A program made the position numbers and the translations under genes. Of a stretch of 64,000 nucleotides of DNA, positions 46,502 to 55,037 are shown in pieces. The notes under the pieces are model-generated. The model saw only the letters and a program-made list of their open reading frames with translations. It was not told the DNA's origin and made no database searches. Each line of letters opens with the position of its first letter. Position 1 is the first letter of the stretch. The stretch is taken from positions 65,782 to 129,781 of the forward strand of contig CAZZFF010000002.1 of the NCBI GenBank assembly GCA_964653485.1, given 5' to 3'. Source of the DNA: CAVQND01 sp964653485. GTDB lineage: Bacteria; Verrucomicrobiota; Verrucomicrobiia; Limisphaerales; UBA8199.

Positions 46502-47229
46502 AAGGGGAAAATCCGAAATCCGAAATCCGAAATCCGAAGGTCGAGGGGCAAAGGCCGGGAGCGCGAGGGCTTCGGGCGTTGGATCTGGGATCAATGCGGG
46601 CCGGCGATTTCGGATTTCGGATTTCGGATTTCCTTCGGATTTCGGATTTCGGATTTCGGATTTTCCCATTCGCCCTCCTCGCCTGCGCCGCCACCAACAA
46701 CCCCGACGCCATCCCCGCTCTGCGCCCGCCGCGCGGAGAGATTCCGCCGGGGTTTTGGGAGAAGCATGGACTGCTGACGGTGGCGTGCTCTCTGCTGGGG
46801 CTGGCGTTGGTGGGCCTGGCCGGTTGGTTTCTTGCGCGACGCAAACCGGTCGCGGTGCCCGCACCGGAAATGCTCGCGCGGCAGGCCCTCGAGCCCTTGC
46901 GCCGGCAGCGTGAAGAGGGCGCCGTGTTAAGCCGCGTCTCACATATCCTGCGCCACTACCTCATCGCGGCCTTCGGCCTGCCGCCGGAGGAACTGACCCG
47001 CAGCGAGTTCTGCCGGCTGCTCGGCGGGAGCCAGGAAGTTGGGCCGGAGTTGGCGGGCGCGGTTGCGGAATTCCTCCGCCGCTGCGACGAGCGGAAGTTC
47101 GCGCCTTCGGCCCCGCAGCCGCCCTTGGGGGCAGCCGAGCAGGCCCTGAGTCTCATCCAGGCCGCCGAGCAACGGCTGGCCCGGTTGCGCGAGGCTGCCC
47201 CGGTTGCGGCGGGAAAGGACAGCCGATAG
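46498..47229 (+). CDS. DUF4381-like membrane protein with repeat-derived N-terminus
   Basis: A 243-residue frame. Residues ~57-243 look like the normal protein: a hydrophobic/signal-like FPFALLACAATNN, a proline-rich GEIPPGFWEKHG, one transmembrane helix (ACSLLGLALVGLAGWFLARR), and a cytoplasmic helical domain. This layout is that of DUF4381 proteins, which sit at this place in Bat operons. The first ~55 residues (KGENPKSEIRNPKVE... DFGFRISDFLRISDF) are the translation of an inverted DNA repeat. The ATG is part of ATGA shared with the DUF58 stop, so translation should start here and read through the repeat. Confidence 0.8.
   Translation: MKGENPKSEIRNPKVEGQRPGARGLRALDLGSMRAGDFGFRISDFLRISDFGFRIFPFALLACAATNNPDAIPALRPPRGEIPPGFWEKHGLLTVACSLLGLALVGLAGWFLARRKPVAVPAPEMLARQALEPLRRQREEGAVLSRVSHILRHYLIAAFGLPPEELTRSEFCRLLGGSQEVGPELAGAVAEFLRRCDERKFAPSAPQPPLGAAEQALSLIQAAEQRLARLREAAPVAAGKDSR
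46505..46668. repeat. Inverted GAAATCC heptamer repeat inside a coding region
   Basis: Three to four direct GAAATCC units (46507-46531) and about seven GGATTTC units in inverted order (46606-46666) flank an ~75-bp centre, so the RNA could fold into a long hairpin. The whole element is a multiple of three in effect: the frame stays open through it. Confidence 0.85.
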
Positions 47230-47232
47230 CCC

Positions 47233-48273
47233 ATGCCCGGCAATCTTGAATTTCAATACCCGTGGTTGCTCGCGTTGCTGGCGCTGCTGCCGATTTATGC
47301 CTTCCTTCACGGGCGTCCAGGCCGACTCTCGGCCTTGCGGTTCCCCAGCGCGGACCTGGCGCGCGCGGCGGGCGCCGTGGCCCGGGCGGCGGCGGGGCGC
47401 CTGCTCCTGTTCCTGCGCCTGCTCGCGGTGGGGCTGTGCATTGTGGCCCTGGCCGGACCGCGCTTTGCCAACGACCGCACCGAGACGCAGGCCAGCGGCG
47501 TGGACATCATGCTCGTCCTCGATTTGTCCTGGTCGATGATGGCCCTGGACATGGGCGGCCTGAACGAGCGCGTCTCTCGCTATGATATCGCCTCGCAGGT
47601 CCTCGAAGATTTCATCCGCAAACGTCCGAGCGACCGCATGGGACTCATCGTCTTCTCCGCCGTGCCCTATCTGGCCAGCCCGCTCACGCTCAATCACGAC
47701 TGGCTGATCCAGAACCTCCACCGGCTGCACGTCGGTTTGATCCGCGACCTCGGCACGGCCATCGGCGACGCCACCGCTGCCGCCGCCAAACGGCTGCAGG
47801 CCGTCAAAGACAGCAAGAGCCGCATCGCCATTGTCCTCACCGACGGGGACAACAACAAGGGCGAGATCGACCCGGTGCCGGCGGCGCAACTCGCGGCCGC
47901 CCTGGGCGAGAAGGTCTATACCATCGGCATCGGCATCGAGGCGCCTTGCGAGTTGTACAAATTTGACCCCGCCACAGGCAAACTGGTCTTTGACCCCCAA
48001 GGCAATCTCATCTCCACAATGACCCTCCAGCCGGCCAACTACAGTGTCCTGGGCAAGATGGCTGCCCTCTCGAAGGCCAAATTCTATCGCGCCACCAGCC
48101 GCCGCGAACTCCAGAGCATCTACAACGACATCGATCGCCTTGAAAAAACCGAGGTCAAACTCAGGCGCTTCACCAGTTACCGGCCCCTGTTCCAATGGCC
48201 CCTGCTCGCCGCCTTCGGCCTCTTCACGCTCGAAATGGTCTTGTCCAATACACGCTTGAGGAGAGTGCCGTGA
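47233..48273 (+). CDS. batA: BatA-like VWA-domain membrane protein
   Basis: A 346-residue protein. Two hydrophobic segments at the N-terminus (YPWLLALLALLPIYAF; GRLLLFLRLLAVGLCIVALA), a VWA domain with MIDAS motif LDLSWSMMALDM near residue 97 and VLTDGDNNKGE for the third metal loop, and a C-terminal helix. It matches BatA of aerotolerance operons. The VWA domain faces the periplasm and binds protein partners through a metal ion. It starts three bases after the DUF4381-like stop. Confidence 0.9.
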   Translation: MPGNLEFQYPWLLALLALLPIYAFLHGRPGRLSALRFPSADLARAAGAVARAAAGRLLLFLRLLAVGLCIVALAGPRFANDRTETQASGVDIMLVLDLSWSMMALDMGGLNERVSRYDIASQVLEDFIRKRPSDRMGLIVFSAVPYLASPLTLNHDWLIQNLHRLHVGLIRDLGTAIGDATAAAAKRLQAVKDSKSRIAIVLTDGDNNKGEIDPVPAAQLAAALGEKVYTIGIGIEAPCELYKFDPATGKLVFDPQGNLISTMTLQPANYSVLGKMAALSKAKFYRATSRRELQSIYNDIDRLEKTEVKLRRFTSYRPLFQWPLLAAFGLFTLEMVLSNTRLRRVP

Positions 48274-48275
48274 AC

Positions 48276-48491
48276 GAAATCCGAAATCCGAAATCCGAAA
48301 TTCGAAGGAAATCCGAAATCCGAAGGGCGGGATCGCAGGGCTTGCGAGCGTTGGCTCTGCACGCGGGACTGAGGCCATATTCTATTTCGTGTTGCACAGC
48401 GACCGAATCGGGTAATGAACCCGATGCGGCCTTCGGATTTCGGATTTCGGATTTCCTTCGGATTTCGGATTTCGGATTTCGGATTTCGGAG
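48276..48491. repeat. Inverted GAAATCC heptamer repeat between batA and batB
   Basis: Same design as the copy at 46505: GAAATCC-type units at 48276-48324 and inverted GGATTTC units at 48431-48491, around an ~105-bp centre. It begins two bases after the batA stop and separates two genes that are usually nearly touching. Confidence 0.85.
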
Positions 48492-48526
48492 TTTTCCGGC
48501 CCTCTGCCTTCGGGCCTTGCACTCGA

Positions 48527-49564
48527 ATGACCTCCTCCTTCGCTAATCCTCATTTTGCGGAACCGTCGTGGCTTTGGTTGGCGGCGCTGGGGCCGGTGGT
48601 GTTGGCGGCGCTGCAGCGGTATTCGGCCTGGATGCGGCGCAAGCACTTGGCCCGGATCGCGGCGCCGGAGTTCGTCAAAGAACTGACCGCCTCACACAGC
48701 CCCCTTCGGCGCCAGGTCAAGGACGCGCTCCTGGTCCTGGCGGTGGCGGGTGTGGGCCTGGCCTTGGCCCGGCCACAGTGGGGCGAACGCGCCGATGCCG
48801 GGTACCTGTTGGGCCAGGACATGGTGTTCCTCTTGGATTGCTCGCGGAGCATGCTGGCCACGGATGTCTCCCCCAGCCGCCTGCAGCGGGCCAAACTCGC
48901 CGTTCTGGATTATGTCCAGCACCACGGACGCGGGCGCGTCGGGTTGGTCGCGTTCGCGGGCCAGGCATTTCTCCAATGCCCTCTGACGTTCGACTATGAC
49001 GCCTTTCAGGACGCGTTGAGCGCGCTGGACGATAAGACGATTCCGGTCCTTGGCACCGACATCGGCCGCGCCCTGGATGAGGGGTTCCACGCCATGGACA
49101 AGAGTGACCGGCTTAAGCTGCTGGTGCTGGTTACCGACGGCGAGGACCTCGAGAAAGGCGGGGCGCGCGTGGCGCAATCGCTCGCAAAAGAGGGCGTCGT
49201 TGTCTTCACGGTGGGAGTCGGGACCCCGGCCGGAACCGAAATCCAGATGTTCAACGAACAGGGCAAGCCGGAGCTGGTCCACGACCGGAAGGGCGAGGTC
49301 GTGCGCAGCCGCTTGGATGAGAGCACCCTGCGCGCCATCGCCCAGGCAACCCATGGCTCTTATTTCCCCCTGGGACCCCTGGGCGAGGGCCTGGCCAAAG
49401 TCCGGCTTGCGGTCCAATCCCTGTCCAGCACGTCCGGCTCGGTCCCCGGCCGCAAACTGGGCGTGGACCGATTTCACTGGCCTGTCGCCGGCGTCCTGGT
49501 CCTCCTCGTTGCCGAGTCGCTTTTAGGCACCCGCCGACGGCTTTACAACCTTGCCCGCGAATAG
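48527..49564 (+). CDS. batB: BatB-like VWA-domain membrane protein
   Basis: A 345-residue paralogue of the preceding gene. An N-terminal anchor (WLWLAALGPVVLAALQRYSA), a second hydrophobic segment (DALLVLAVAGVGLALA), a VWA domain with MIDAS FLLDCSRSMLATD near residue 103 and LVTDGEDLEKGG, and a C-terminal helix (WPVAGVLVLLVAESLLG). BatA and BatB form a periplasm-facing complex at the inner membrane. Its separation from batA by ~250 bp is due to the inserted repeat. Confidence 0.9.
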   Translation: MTSSFANPHFAEPSWLWLAALGPVVLAALQRYSAWMRRKHLARIAAPEFVKELTASHSPLRRQVKDALLVLAVAGVGLALARPQWGERADAGYLLGQDMVFLLDCSRSMLATDVSPSRLQRAKLAVLDYVQHHGRGRVGLVAFAGQAFLQCPLTFDYDAFQDALSALDDKTIPVLGTDIGRALDEGFHAMDKSDRLKLLVLVTDGEDLEKGGARVAQSLAKEGVVVFTVGVGTPAGTEIQMFNEQGKPELVHDRKGEVVRSRLDESTLRAIAQATHGSYFPLGPLGEGLAKVRLAVQSLSSTSGSVPGRKLGVDRFHWPVAGVLVLLVAESLLGTRRRLYNLARE

Positions 49565-49584
49565 TCCGGGCATATAATACACGG

Positions 49585-50886
49585 ATGCTGGATATCAAGC
49601 TGATCCGGGAGAGGCCGGAGTTTGTGCGGCAACGCCTCGCCTTCCGCGGGGCGGGGGATGAGAGCCGCATTGATGAATTGCTCAGGCTCGACGAGCAGCG
49701 GCGCGAGGCGCTGCGGGAGGTCGAGTTGCTGAAGGCGCAGCGCAACCGGGTTTCCAAGGAAATCGGGGCGCTTATGGGGCAGAAGAAGTTCCCCGAGGCG
49801 GAGGCCCGAAAGAAGGAGACGCGGGAGCTGGGCGAGCGGATAGCGCAGTTGGACCAGACGGCGGCGGCGGCAGAAGCGGCCCGGGGGCAGTTGATGCTCC
49901 GGCTGCCGAACCTGCCTCACGAATCGGTGCCGCCAGGCAAGAGCGCCCAGGACAACCCGGTCGTTCGCCTTCACTTGGAGAAGCCGGTCTTCCCGTTTCA
50001 GCCCAAATCGCACGTCGAGCTTTGCGAGAGCCTCCGGCTCGTGGATTTCGCCCGGGCGGCGAAGCTCTCGGGCAGCGGTTTTGTCCTTTTCACCCACTGG
50101 GGCGCCCGGCTCGAACGGGCCCTCATCCAGTTCCTCCTCGACCTTCACACCCGCGAGCATGGATATACGGAAATTTCGCCTCCGTTCATGGTTGGACCCC
50201 AATGCCTGGAGGGGGTGGGGCAATTCCCGAAGTTCGCCGACCAGTATTACGCCGTGCAAGAGGGCCTGGATGCCGCCACGCTGGGCAGGCTCTATCTCAT
50301 CCCGACGGCCGAGACACCGGTGGCCAACCTGCACCGCGAGGAAATCCTCGCGGAGCGGCAGTTGCCGATTTGTTACTGCGCCTACACCCCATGCTTCCGC
50401 GGGGAGGCCGGCGCGGCGGGCGTCGGAACCCGCGGCATGATCCGGGTGCATCAGTTCGACAAGGTAGAACTCATCAAGATCGTCGCGCCTGAGCACGGGT
50501 ACGAGGAGCACGAGAAGATGCTGGCGGACGCCGAGGCGGTCTTGAAAGCGCTGGGCCTGCATTACCGGGTCGTTCTGCTCTGCTCGGGCGACATGGGATT
50601 CTCGAGCGCCAAGACCTACGACATCGAGGTCTGGGCGCCCGGCCAGGGAAGCTATCTGGAGGTCTCCAGCGTGTCCAATTGCGAGGATTTCCAGGCGCGC
50701 CGCATGAACCTCCGGTTCAAGACCGAGGCGGGTGAGAACCGGTTTCCGCACCTCTTGAACGGGAGCGGCACCGCTTTGGCGCGGCTGTTCGTGGCGCTTG
50801 TCGAGACGTACCAGCAGGCCGACGGGAGTCTCCTCATTCCCCCTCCGCTGCGAGACTATCTCAAGGCCGAAAGGATTTGCGCTTGA
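49585..50886 (+). CDS. serS: Seryl-tRNA synthetase
   Basis: A 433-residue class II synthetase of full length. The N-terminal coiled-coil tRNA-binding arm fills residues ~30-105 (EVELLKAQRNRVSKEIG). Catalytic motif 2 is FRGEAGAAGVGTRGMIRVHQ, with PTAETPVANLHREEIL ahead of it and motif 3 GSGTALARLFVALVET near the end. It charges tRNA-Ser with serine. Its stop overlaps the glgA start. Confidence 0.98.
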   Translation: MLDIKLIRERPEFVRQRLAFRGAGDESRIDELLRLDEQRREALREVELLKAQRNRVSKEIGALMGQKKFPEAEARKKETRELGERIAQLDQTAAAAEAARGQLMLRLPNLPHESVPPGKSAQDNPVVRLHLEKPVFPFQPKSHVELCESLRLVDFARAAKLSGSGFVLFTHWGARLERALIQFLLDLHTREHGYTEISPPFMVGPQCLEGVGQFPKFADQYYAVQEGLDAATLGRLYLIPTAETPVANLHREEILAERQLPICYCAYTPCFRGEAGAAGVGTRGMIRVHQFDKVELIKIVAPEHGYEEHEKMLADAEAVLKALGLHYRVVLLCSGDMGFSSAKTYDIEVWAPGQGSYLEVSSVSNCEDFQARRMNLRFKTEAGENRFPHLLNGSGTALARLFVALVETYQQADGSLLIPPPLRDYLKAERICA

Positions 50887-52346
50887 GGCTCCTCCTGGCC
50901 AGCAGCGAAGTCCATCCGTATTCAAAAACCGGCGGGTTGGCCGACATGGCGGGGGCATTGGGCAAGGCCCTGGCGCAGGCCGGGCACCGCGTTGGGGTCG
51001 TCACGCCTCTTTATCTCGGGGTCCGCGAGCGATTTGGCGCGCTTAAGCCGCTGAGTTTGCCCCTGGACCTTCCACTCGGCCTGGATCGGTTCCGCGCCGA
51101 GGTCTGGACCTTGGAGCCGCAGCCGGGCTTGACCGTCTATTTCATCGATCAACCCGAGTTTTATCAGCGGTCCTCGCTTTACCAGGCCCACGGGGTGGAT
51201 TACCCGGACAACGCCCAGAGGTTTCTGTTTTTCTCGAAAGCGATCACGCATCTTGGGCTGCACTTGGACTGGGAACCGGAGGTGCTCCACCTCAATGACT
51301 GGCAGACGGGGTTTGCGGCGCTCTTCATTCGGCATCAGCGGCGTCAACCCGGGGCCAAGCACGGCCCGGCCACTTGCATGACCGTCCACAACCTTGCGTA
51401 CCAGGGCCAGTTCCCGCCCGGCCAGTATGCCCTGGCCAACCTGCCTTGGGACTATTTCACCCCTGAGGGCGTTGAATTCTATGGGCAGGTCAATTGCCTG
51501 AAAGCCGGCATCGCCTTCGCCGATGTTGTCACCACTGTCAGCCCCGCCTACGCCCGGGAAATCACTACCGACCAATTCGGCTGCGGCTTGGATGGGCTAT
51601 TGCGCCGGCGGCAGGACGCCCTTTTCGGCATACTCAACGGGGTCGACTACGAGGAGTGGGACAGCTCCCACGACCCTTCTATCCCTCACCCCTACAGTCT
51701 CCAGGACCTCGGCGGCAAGTCGGCCGACAAACTCGAATTACAGAAGGAACTCGGGCTCCCGCCCAACCCGGCGGCGCCCCTCTTCGCCAACATCGGACGG
51801 CTCGTCGAGCAAAAAGGGGTCGACATCCTCCTGGGCGCCCTCGAAGAGATGCTCAGCGCCGATCTCCAATTCGTCCTGCTGGGCACTGGCAGCCCCAAGT
51901 TCGAGCAGGCCTGCCAGGAACTCGCCCGGCGGTTTCCCTCGCGGGTCGCGGTGCGGATTGGTTTCGACGAGCGCCTCTCGCACCGCATCGAAGCCGGGTG
52001 CGACTTCTTCCTGATGCCTTCCTGCTTCGAGCCGTGCGGCCTCAACCAAATGTACGCCCTGCGCTACGGCGCAATCCCCATCGTCCGAGCCACCGGCGGA
52101 TTGAACGATACCGTGGTGGACGCGAGAGAGGATGCGTCGCGCGCCAACGGGATCAAGTTTGGCGAGTACTCCGCCCAAGCTCTTGCGAAGGCCATCCGCA
52201 AGGCCCTCGCGCTGTTCCACGAGCCGGAGGCCCTCGCCCATTTCCGCGCCAACGCGATGACGGCCGATTTCTCCTGGGCCTGCACCTCCGACCATTACGT
52301 CGCCGCCTACAAGAGGGCGATGGCGTTGCATTCAGCGGCATTATAG
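50883..52346 (+). CDS. glgA: Glycogen synthase (ADP-glucose type)
   Basis: A 487-residue GT5 glycosyltransferase. RLLLASSEVHPYSKTGGLAD is the canonical N-terminus with the ADP-glucose-binding K-x-G-G loop. ATCMTVHNLAYQGQFPP and VNCLKAGIAFADVVTTVSPAYA are further family blocks, and MPSCFEPCGLNQMYALRYG holds the E-x7-E catalytic motif. It elongates alpha-1,4-glucan from ADP-glucose. The TTG at 50883 overlaps the serS TGA as TTGA and gives the canonical N-terminus; TTG at 50877 would add two residues. Confidence 0.95.
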   Translation: MRLLLASSEVHPYSKTGGLADMAGALGKALAQAGHRVGVVTPLYLGVRERFGALKPLSLPLDLPLGLDRFRAEVWTLEPQPGLTVYFIDQPEFYQRSSLYQAHGVDYPDNAQRFLFFSKAITHLGLHLDWEPEVLHLNDWQTGFAALFIRHQRRQPGAKHGPATCMTVHNLAYQGQFPPGQYALANLPWDYFTPEGVEFYGQVNCLKAGIAFADVVTTVSPAYAREITTDQFGCGLDGLLRRRQDALFGILNGVDYEEWDSSHDPSIPHPYSLQDLGGKSADKLELQKELGLPPNPAAPLFANIGRLVEQKGVDILLGALEEMLSADLQFVLLGTGSPKFEQACQELARRFPSRVAVRIGFDERLSHRIEAGCDFFLMPSCFEPCGLNQMYALRYGAIPIVRATGGLNDTVVDAREDASRANGIKFGEYSAQALAKAIRKALALFHEPEALAHFRANAMTADFSWACTSDHYVAAYKRAMALHSAAL

Positions 52347-52410
52347 TGCTCGTGATGGACACCGTTGCATCGCCTGGCCTGCCGGCAGGCGGCCGCCATG
52401 CCGGGGCCGG

Positions 52411-53358
52411 TCAACGGCTGGGGGCCAAGGCGGCGCGGAGTTCGGCGAGGTTGCGGCGCATGGCCTGGAGGTAATCGCCCGCGGTGGGCCGGTTGCCGCA
52501 GGTCTCGAAGACGACGAGCCGGATGCCGCGCTTTTGCAGTTCGGCGCGGACCGCCGGCAGCGGCTCTTCTTCCCAAAGCATCAGCGTGCCGGGATGGCCG
52601 GCGCGGAGGGCGTCGAACGCCGCCCATTGGGCGTCAGGCACCGGCTCATCCGGTTCCCAGTGGACACTGAACAAGGCCCAGTGGTAGCGGCGAGCCAGGT
52701 AAGCGTACACGGGATGCGAGGCCAGCAGCGGCGCGCCGGCCAACCGCGCGGAGAGGTCGCGCAAGTCCTGGTCCAGGGCCAGGAGGTCGCGGCGCAATTC
52801 CTGGCCGCGTTGCCGAATGGCCGCCTCCCCGTCCGGGAGCAGCCGCTCCAGGGCCGAAGCGGCCGTTTCCGCCTGGCGAATGGCCAGCAACGGGTCGAGC
52901 CAGGTGTTGTAATCAATGTTCCCGTGGCTGTGCATTCCCTGCGGACCATGGCTGTGCGTAATGACTTCGGGGAACATCAGCCACTCTGCCTTGAATCCCG
53001 CCGATGTGTCCGCCTGCGACGCCAGCGGCAGCGACGTTGTGTTGACCCATTTCTCGAAATCCGCGCCGTTCAACAGGATCAGGTCGGCCTGTTGATATTG
53101 GCGGATCACCTTCCTGCCCGGCCGCCAAAAGACCGGGTCCTCGTTAGGCGGGGCTGGGAAAAGGACCTCCGCGCGGTCGCCCGCCAGTCGCTGGGCGAAA
53201 TAGAACAGCGGATAGCTCGTCGTGCAGACCCGCGGGCGGCGCGGCGCAGGGACCGACGCCTGGTCCACGCGCGGATGGCAAGCCGGCAACGCCAGGAGCA
53301 ACAGGAACGCTGACAGAAAACAGCGCGCGCCTTCAACCGCAACGCGGTTGTGTAACAA
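52411..53358 (-). CDS. ZnuA-like metal ABC substrate-binding lipoprotein
   Basis: A protein of about 315 residues of the metal-binding-protein (TroA/ZnuA) family. RVCTTSYPLFYFAQRLAGD opens the first lobe, ADLILLNGADFEKWV and LLASHPVYAYLARRYHWAL are family blocks, and the metal loop is His-rich (HSHGPQGMHSHG, near residue 133). LLLLALPAC is a plausible lipobox. The start is uncertain: the open frame continues upstream into an interspersed repeat, and a TTG at 53358 is chosen because it places the lipoprotein signal near the N-terminus. It probably binds Zn or Mn outside the membrane. No ZnuB-type permease is nearby; an FtsX-type ABC pair lies upstream. Confidence 0.82.
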   Translation of the reverse strand: MLHNRVAVEGARCFLSAFLLLLALPACHPRVDQASVPAPRRPRVCTTSYPLFYFAQRLAGDRAEVLFPAPPNEDPVFWRPGRKVIRQYQQADLILLNGADFEKWVNTTSLPLASQADTSAGFKAEWLMFPEVITHSHGPQGMHSHGNIDYNTWLDPLLAIRQAETAASALERLLPDGEAAIRQRGQELRRDLLALDQDLRDLSARLAGAPLLASHPVYAYLARRYHWALFSVHWEPDEPVPDAQWAAFDALRAGHPGTLMLWEEEPLPAVRAELQKRGIRLVVFETCGNRPTAGDYLQAMRRNLAELRAALAPSR

Positions 53359-53490
53359 AGCCCAGGGTTGGACCGAAGGGACAACCTTGGGTAACGGTGA
53401 TGGAGAGGCTTTCAGCCCCAACGGGGTGGGGGCCTGCGGGTAACGCAGGGGACGGGTCTTGCGGCCACCGGGCCGCAACCCCTTTAGGTT
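53330..53490. repeat. Interspersed repeat upstream of the ZnuA-like gene
   Basis: A stretch of inverted words: CCCAGGGTTGG...CCAACCTTGGG-like arms, CCCCAACGGGG, and GCGGCCACCGGGCCGC. Translations such as QPWALLHNRVAVEG are of the kind I remember from repeated spurious calls in Planctomycetes and Verrucomicrobia. It sits between the HicB relic and the binding-protein gene and may have changed the start of the latter. Confidence 0.55.
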
Positions 53491-53536
53491 GATGGGCACC
53501 GCCGCTCCGCCTTTGAGCATGTCTCGGATTTCAGCG

Positions 53537-53818
53537 TCAGTCACAGAGAGAAGCAAACCTCTCGACCGTCATGCCACTCGCTCGAATCAGGCTCCGCAGT
53601 GTCCCACGAGCCACCTCCACTTGGCTGGTCTCAACCGTCAATGGCATCCCTCGTTCCGCCCGCACTTCCAAACAACCCATTATGGCTTCTTTGATATTCG
53701 CTAACGCTTCGGGCTTCGTCTTGCCTTGGCTGACGCAACCCGGAATCGAGGGGCACTCGACCACCCAGGCGCCGTCCTCATCTCGATCCATTGTCACCAG
53801 GAATGTCATCGTCAACAT
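53537..53818 (-). pseudogene. hicB: HicB antitoxin fused to the C-terminal end of HicA (degraded hicBA locus)
   Basis: A 93-residue protein. Residues 1-69 are a HicB-type partial RNase H fold (FLVTMDRDEDGAWVVECPSI, PGCVSQGKTKPEALANIKEA). Residues 70-93 (RGTLRSLIRASGMTVERF) do not belong to HicB; they match the usual HicA ending of the form GTLRSIxRQAGLTVEEF. The HicA start, double-stranded-RNA-binding core and catalytic His (GSH) are missing. The simplest reading is an in-frame deletion that joined hicB to the tail of a following hicA. GGAAGG lies five bases before the ATG. It may still be made and bind DNA or RNA; no intact toxin is visible. Confidence 0.7.
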
Positions 53819-53873
53819 TGTACCTTCCGTTCTGGCTCCGGCAACCTCCTTGTTTCCTGAACAGAACCACAGT

Positions 53874-55037
53874 TTACCATAACGACACCAGGGCGAGTGT
53901 GATTTCCCTGCCGAGGAGCGCGAGCGCCGCGCTCACCAGGCCGATGGCGGCCAATTCCGTCGTCACGAGCCTGGCCATCAGGCCGCGGGCGCAGCCCAAA
54001 CGAAACATCGTCTCCATTTCCGGCCGGCGCAGACGCACGGACAACACCACCACCAGCACGAGGAACAGGGCGGTCGCCGCCGCCACCAGGGCGGCATTGG
54101 CGTCAAAAAAGCGTTTGATGCGGAAGACCAGGCCGAGCAACTCCTCGACTACGCCGCGGGCTTCGAGGATTTGGACCGTCGCGTCGGGGCCTTGGTAGCG
54201 GCCGCGGAGCAGGGCGGCGGACTTCTCGTCGTTCGCCACCGGCAGGATGGCTGACACCGGGAAATCCGCGGGGTCGCCATGGTAATGAATCGTCGAGATG
54301 TTTTGCGGCGTGACTTCCGTGACCTCGGGAAGGGCGGCGTTGGCGGTGACGTTTGTCGCGTTGCGGCTCAACACAAGGTTTGCGTCGGCGTTGGTTCCGG
54401 TGATGTCGGAATGGCCGTGGGCCAGACCTTCGATGAGCCAGGCTGTCTTGAGGTCGACGAAGACCGCGGCGTCATCGGGGGTGCGGGCCGGGGCGAGCAC
54501 GCCCACAACGCGGAGGTTGACGGGGTAGGAGCCGGCGATGTCGAAGAGGTTCTCCGGGTCGGTCATGAGGCGGTCGCCGGGGGCGAGGTTCAAAGAGGCG
54601 GCGGCCTGGGCGCCGAGCACGCAGTCGCCCATGGAGAGGAGTTGCTCGCCGCGGGCCATGCGGAGGTGGCGGAAGGCGAAGTAATCGAGCGTGGTTCCAA
54701 CGATGGGCGCGCGCCGGGCGGTGTAGCGCGCATAGAGGGGAATAGGCCGGGCGTAGCCGGTATCGCGGATGGCCGCGACATCGGCCATCTTGAGCAACCG
54801 CGGCACGCGGCCGCGGAAGTAGAGCGCGTGGAGGACCAGATCGAAGCGGCTGCCCAGGCCGCCCGCCACGAGGGGCGTAGCGGCGGCGCGCTGGACCAGA
54901 CCGGCCTGGTAGCGGGCGACCAGGCCGTTGACGGCCAGGGGCAGGTAGAGGGTCACGGCCAGGCCGAAGATGAGAATGACCGATTGCAGGCGGTTGAACC
55001 GGAGCGACTGCCAGGCGAGGAAACAGACCTGTCTCAT
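53874..55037 (-). CDS. FtsX-type ABC transporter permease
   Basis: A 387-residue permease of the MacB/LolC/FtsX fold. TM1 is near the N-terminus (LQSVILIFGLAVTLYLPLAV), a ~240-residue periplasmic domain follows, and three C-terminal helices include ALVAAATALFLVLVVVLSV, with the coupling segment RLRRPEMETMFRLGCARG typical of this fold. Such pumps transmit force across the membrane instead of importing ions. Its start overlaps the ATPase stop as ATGA. Its role with the ZnuA-like protein further downstream is an inference. Confidence 0.9.
   Translation of the reverse strand: MRQVCFLAWQSLRFNRLQSVILIFGLAVTLYLPLAVNGLVARYQAGLVQRAAATPLVAGGLGSRFDLVLHALYFRGRVPRLLKMADVAAIRDTGYARPIPLYARYTARRAPIVGTTLDYFAFRHLRMARGEQLLSMGDCVLGAQAAASLNLAPGDRLMTDPENLFDIAGSYPVNLRVVGVLAPARTPDDAAVFVDLKTAWLIEGLAHGHSDITGTNADANLVLSRNATNVTANAALPEVTEVTPQNISTIHYHGDPADFPVSAILPVANDEKSAALLRGRYQGPDATVQILEARGVVEELLGLVFRIKRFFDANAALVAAATALFLVLVVVLSVRLRRPEMETMFRLGCARGLMARLVTTELAAIGLVSAALALLGREITLALVSLW

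Noticed and set aside
46498..49000. CRISPR-like reading of the regularly repeated heptamers
   Set aside because: Units are adjoining seven-mers without spacers and appear in inverted pairs; no cas genes are present anywhere in the window.
52376..52389. Perfect palindrome GCCTGCCGGCAGGC between glgA and the ZnuA-like gene
   Set aside because: No loop and no T-run, so it is not a terminator; it could be a random GC-rich palindrome.
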